DNA from: Lepiota brunneoincarnata
Lineage: Eukaryota; Basidiomycota; Agaricomycetes; Agaricales; Agaricaceae
Direction: 5' to 3'
NCBI GenBank assembly: GCA_023014365.1
Contig: JAEBUN010000001.1
Location: 2,046,001-2,110,000 of the forward strand
Length of the DNA stretch: 64,000 nt
The stretch's first letter is position 1. Every line of letters begins with the position of its first letter. A program made the position numbers and the translations under genes. Positions 62,101 to 64,000 of the stretch are shown here, one piece after another. A model generated the notes under the pieces. That model ran no database searches. It was not told where the DNA came from and saw only the letters and a program-made list of their open reading frames with translations.

Positions 62101-63680
62101 GGCGTGGGGTTTTTACAGGGTCAGCGTATGGGTGTAACGACATGTCTAGATATTGCAACAAGCGTAACCGCAACCAATCAGCCCGGAGTCGGCCCAAGCC
62201 AGGGTTTCTTTTAGAAAGGGGGGGCGCGGGTTAAGAATGAGGGTGTCAGCCCACAATGTGTGGGGTAGAGCGGACCAGAGCGAGAGTGTGAACGCACTTG
62301 CTGCGGGGAATCGGCAGTTGTTTGCCACAAGGGATAAGCGAATCAGCACTGACACAACAACACGGAACCACGTATAGGAACTAAGCCAATTGTATTCACC
62401 CGTCGCCCGTTAGTCAGGTGAGCTGGGTGGTTCTACCGTTAGGTTTTTAGGCCGTTAGGACCAATCCAGCTCAGACAGTTAGAAGTGATCACCAATGGCA
62501 GATGTATGTAATAAAGCCACCATCAGGTTTCTTCGCCTGTGCCTCTGGGAAGACACTACCAAGGTTAAGTGGCTAAGCGTGCAAGCAGCTTTCCCACCGA
62601 TGTGCATGTCGGTATTTGCCAGGTTCTGTGCAAGAAGGGGGGTGCGAATAAAGGGAGGAGGGACCGTGAAGGGAACTTTGCGGGTCCTCGTGACCACCCC
62701 CCCCCCTCTCACTCTGGCACGCGTGGGGTGCCAAACTGACAGAGGGTGCTTCGTTTTCCTCAGAGAAGAGAAGCTTTAGCAAAAGGTTATTGCCTCTGCG
62801 TTCTTGGTTGTTTGCTGATTGTATGCAAAACCGACTGGGAGGGGCAGGCGCTGCTGCTGCTGCTGTTATGGCTATCATGTCGTTCCAAAAAAGAATCATT
62901 GATAAACTCTCAAAAGTACACTGGGCAATTAACCTCGCCGCTCAATACAAGGCCATTTGTACTGATAGATAATCAAGCCAAAGAGAGGAGCAATAAACCG
63001 ACGAAACGAGCATTGGTCCCCTGATAGGCGGGGCTATGGCGATGTTTTAGGTAGGCGCAGGAGTTGAGTATCCACTGATCGACTTGAACAAAGCGGCTGA
63101 GCCCGGGCGCCCCTTGGTGTGTATCATCAGCAGACGGGGATAGGGTAGTTGCGTGTGGAGGATAAAGATAACCCAGGAGGAGGCCGGGCGTCGACATAGT
63201 TGGACACCATGGGTTATCGGCGAGGTATCGGAGGAACTGGACAGGTTGATTCATGCGCGCGTCGATGTCGTCGGACTAGGCGATGCCTATGCTAGTGTGG
63301 GCGGATAAGTTGATAGGTCGACATCACCGCCTTGTTGGATTTAGGTTTCGGACGAAAGTGTCCGTGCGCTGGTATTGGAGGGGTGGGGTGGCGTAGAAAC
63401 GACAAGTGCAACGAGCTTGTCGGTGGGCAAGAGGAGGGCCGATGGAGAGGTCCGGAGAGACCACGGAGAAACTTGTACGGGACTTGCCGATGAGCTGGAG
63501 AACCGCGGGACCTCGGTGATCGGTGCGAGTCGAGTTGGGTTGGTTCGGTGAGGGACGGAGATCTGAGATGGGGAGATCCAGGGGAGATGGGCTGACCGCA
63601 TTAGGTGAGCCGGATCGGGCGGACGGGTTGGTGCAGGCCCTGCGAGAGGCAGTCACACAGGTGACAAGCTGGGGAAGGTT

Positions 63681-63686
63681 TATAAG
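63681..63686 (+). promoter_or_regulatory. TATA-like box of the CxxC gene
   Basis: TATAAG, 69 bases upstream of the ATG at 63750; followed by a pyrimidine-rich leader. Confidence 0.45.
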
Positions 63687-63749
63687 AGAGAAGCCCAGTT
63701 GCTGATATTCTTCCGTTCCCATCCCCGCTCACACACACCTCCTTGCCCT

Positions 63750-64000
63750 ATGGACTTTGAAGCTGCGTGGTGTCCTGTCTGTAGCAGGCAGATCGAGCCG
63801 AAGCGTTATCAGGTTCCCATCCACCCCCCACAACCGCCCACTCCTGCCCCACCCCCGTCCTCGCCCCAGTCTTCTCGTGAGTTCCGTGATACATACCCCG
63901 CTTACTCTGAAGTCGCTCACCTTTCTCGCCTCCTTAGCCACCAAGAAGGCGAATGGACGCAAGTTGGCTGCCCGCACAAGGGGTGGCCTCGTACAGGGTA
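63750..64000 (+). CDS. CxxC zinc-ribbon-like protein, 3' end outside window
   Basis: Exon 1 (63750-63876) starts MDFEAAWCPVCSRQIEPKRY, with one CxxC knuckle, and continues into a Pro-rich stretch (PPQPPTPAPPPSSPQSS). A 61-bp intron (63877-63937; gtgagt donor, cttag acceptor) leads to TKKANGRKLAARTRGGLVQG, a basic segment, at the window end. The layout recalls the fungal Ecl1-like life-span regulatory family, in which a second cysteine pair lies near the C-terminus. That pair would be outside the window, so the assignment is tentative. The exon, intron and TATA-like box together support a real gene. Confidence 0.6.
   Translation, partial: MDFEAAWCPVCSRQIEPKRYQVPIHPPQPPTPAPPPSSPQSSREFRDTYPAYSEVAHLSRLLSHQEGEWTQVGCPHKGWPRTG

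Larger units (their letters stand above)
56001..63680. other. Gene-poor block, right half: nothing recognised
   Basis: Short ORFs only (largest 175 codons at 57863-58390, which shows no recognisable motif). Simple repeats occur at 58423-58437 (TGT) and 59144-59164 (AAAT). No tRNA or rRNA was seen. Confidence 0.6.

Noticed and set aside
48635..63749. tRNA, rRNA or CRISPR-like content in the gene-poor block
   Set aside because: I saw no B-box/T-arm pattern in a cloverleaf context, no rRNA motifs and no regularly spaced direct repeats.

Overview
This is an intron-dense fungal sequence, most likely from an Agaricomycete (Basidiomycota). The evidence is typical 45-60 bp GT-AG introns in almost every gene, short intergenic spacers, and families characteristic of mushrooms: an NWD2-like NACHT NTPase, DUF6534 membrane proteins in tandem, and a basidiomycete-type secreted orphan protein. 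Exon models were built by eye from splice signals and continuity with remembered protein families. No search was run.

Layout. 1-2.1 kb: a NACHT NTPase pseudogene broken by several frameshifts. 3.5-4.4 kb (-): a secreted orphan protein. 5.2-6.4 kb (+): a histidine-phosphatase protein with an 8-nt microexon. 6.5-11.4 kb: mitochondrial ribosomal protein bL35 (-) and the ubiquitin chain elongation factor UFD2 (+), arranged head to head. 12.2-16.8 kb (+): two tandem DUF6534 genes. 16.9-20.1 kb (-): a dipeptidyl-peptidase V-like S9 peptidase. 20.2-23.8 kb: MRT4 (-), deoxyhypusine hydroxylase (+) and a TMA23-like G-patch protein (+), a compact block of translation and ribosome-biogenesis genes. 24.1-28.7 kb (-): a vWA-domain protein and the mitochondrial GTPase GEM1/Miro. 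29.2-30.8 kb (+): an F-box protein. 31.7-35.8 kb (-): an SH3-RasGEF (CDC25-like) protein. 36.8-38.2 kb (+): a short-chain dehydrogenase. 40.0-41.3 kb (+): a coiled-coil orphan. 41.4-45.8 kb (-): ERV46 and VPS45, both membrane-traffic proteins. 47.1-48.6 kb: a GSKIP-domain protein (+) and an OGFr-domain protein (-).

From about 48.7 to 63.7 kb I recognise no gene. This stretch holds only short ORFs without familiar motifs, simple repeats, small inverted repeats and one diverged repeat shared with 30.97 kb. At 63.75 kb a small CxxC protein gene begins and runs off the window.

Most genes are housekeeping (protein turnover, ribosome maturation, mitochondrial dynamics, Ras signalling, ER-Golgi-endosome traffic). 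They are not a functional operon-like system, although neighbouring pairs share very short divergent promoters. Several otherwise well-preserved genes carry isolated one-base insertions (3.65, 10.95, 13.11, 13.52 and 37.97 kb). These look either like base-level assembly errors or like young pseudogenes, and they are the main caveat on this annotation. I did not find a convincing undescribed system. The best leads are the orphan families, the 15-kb gene-free block, the GC-AG introns and the microexon.
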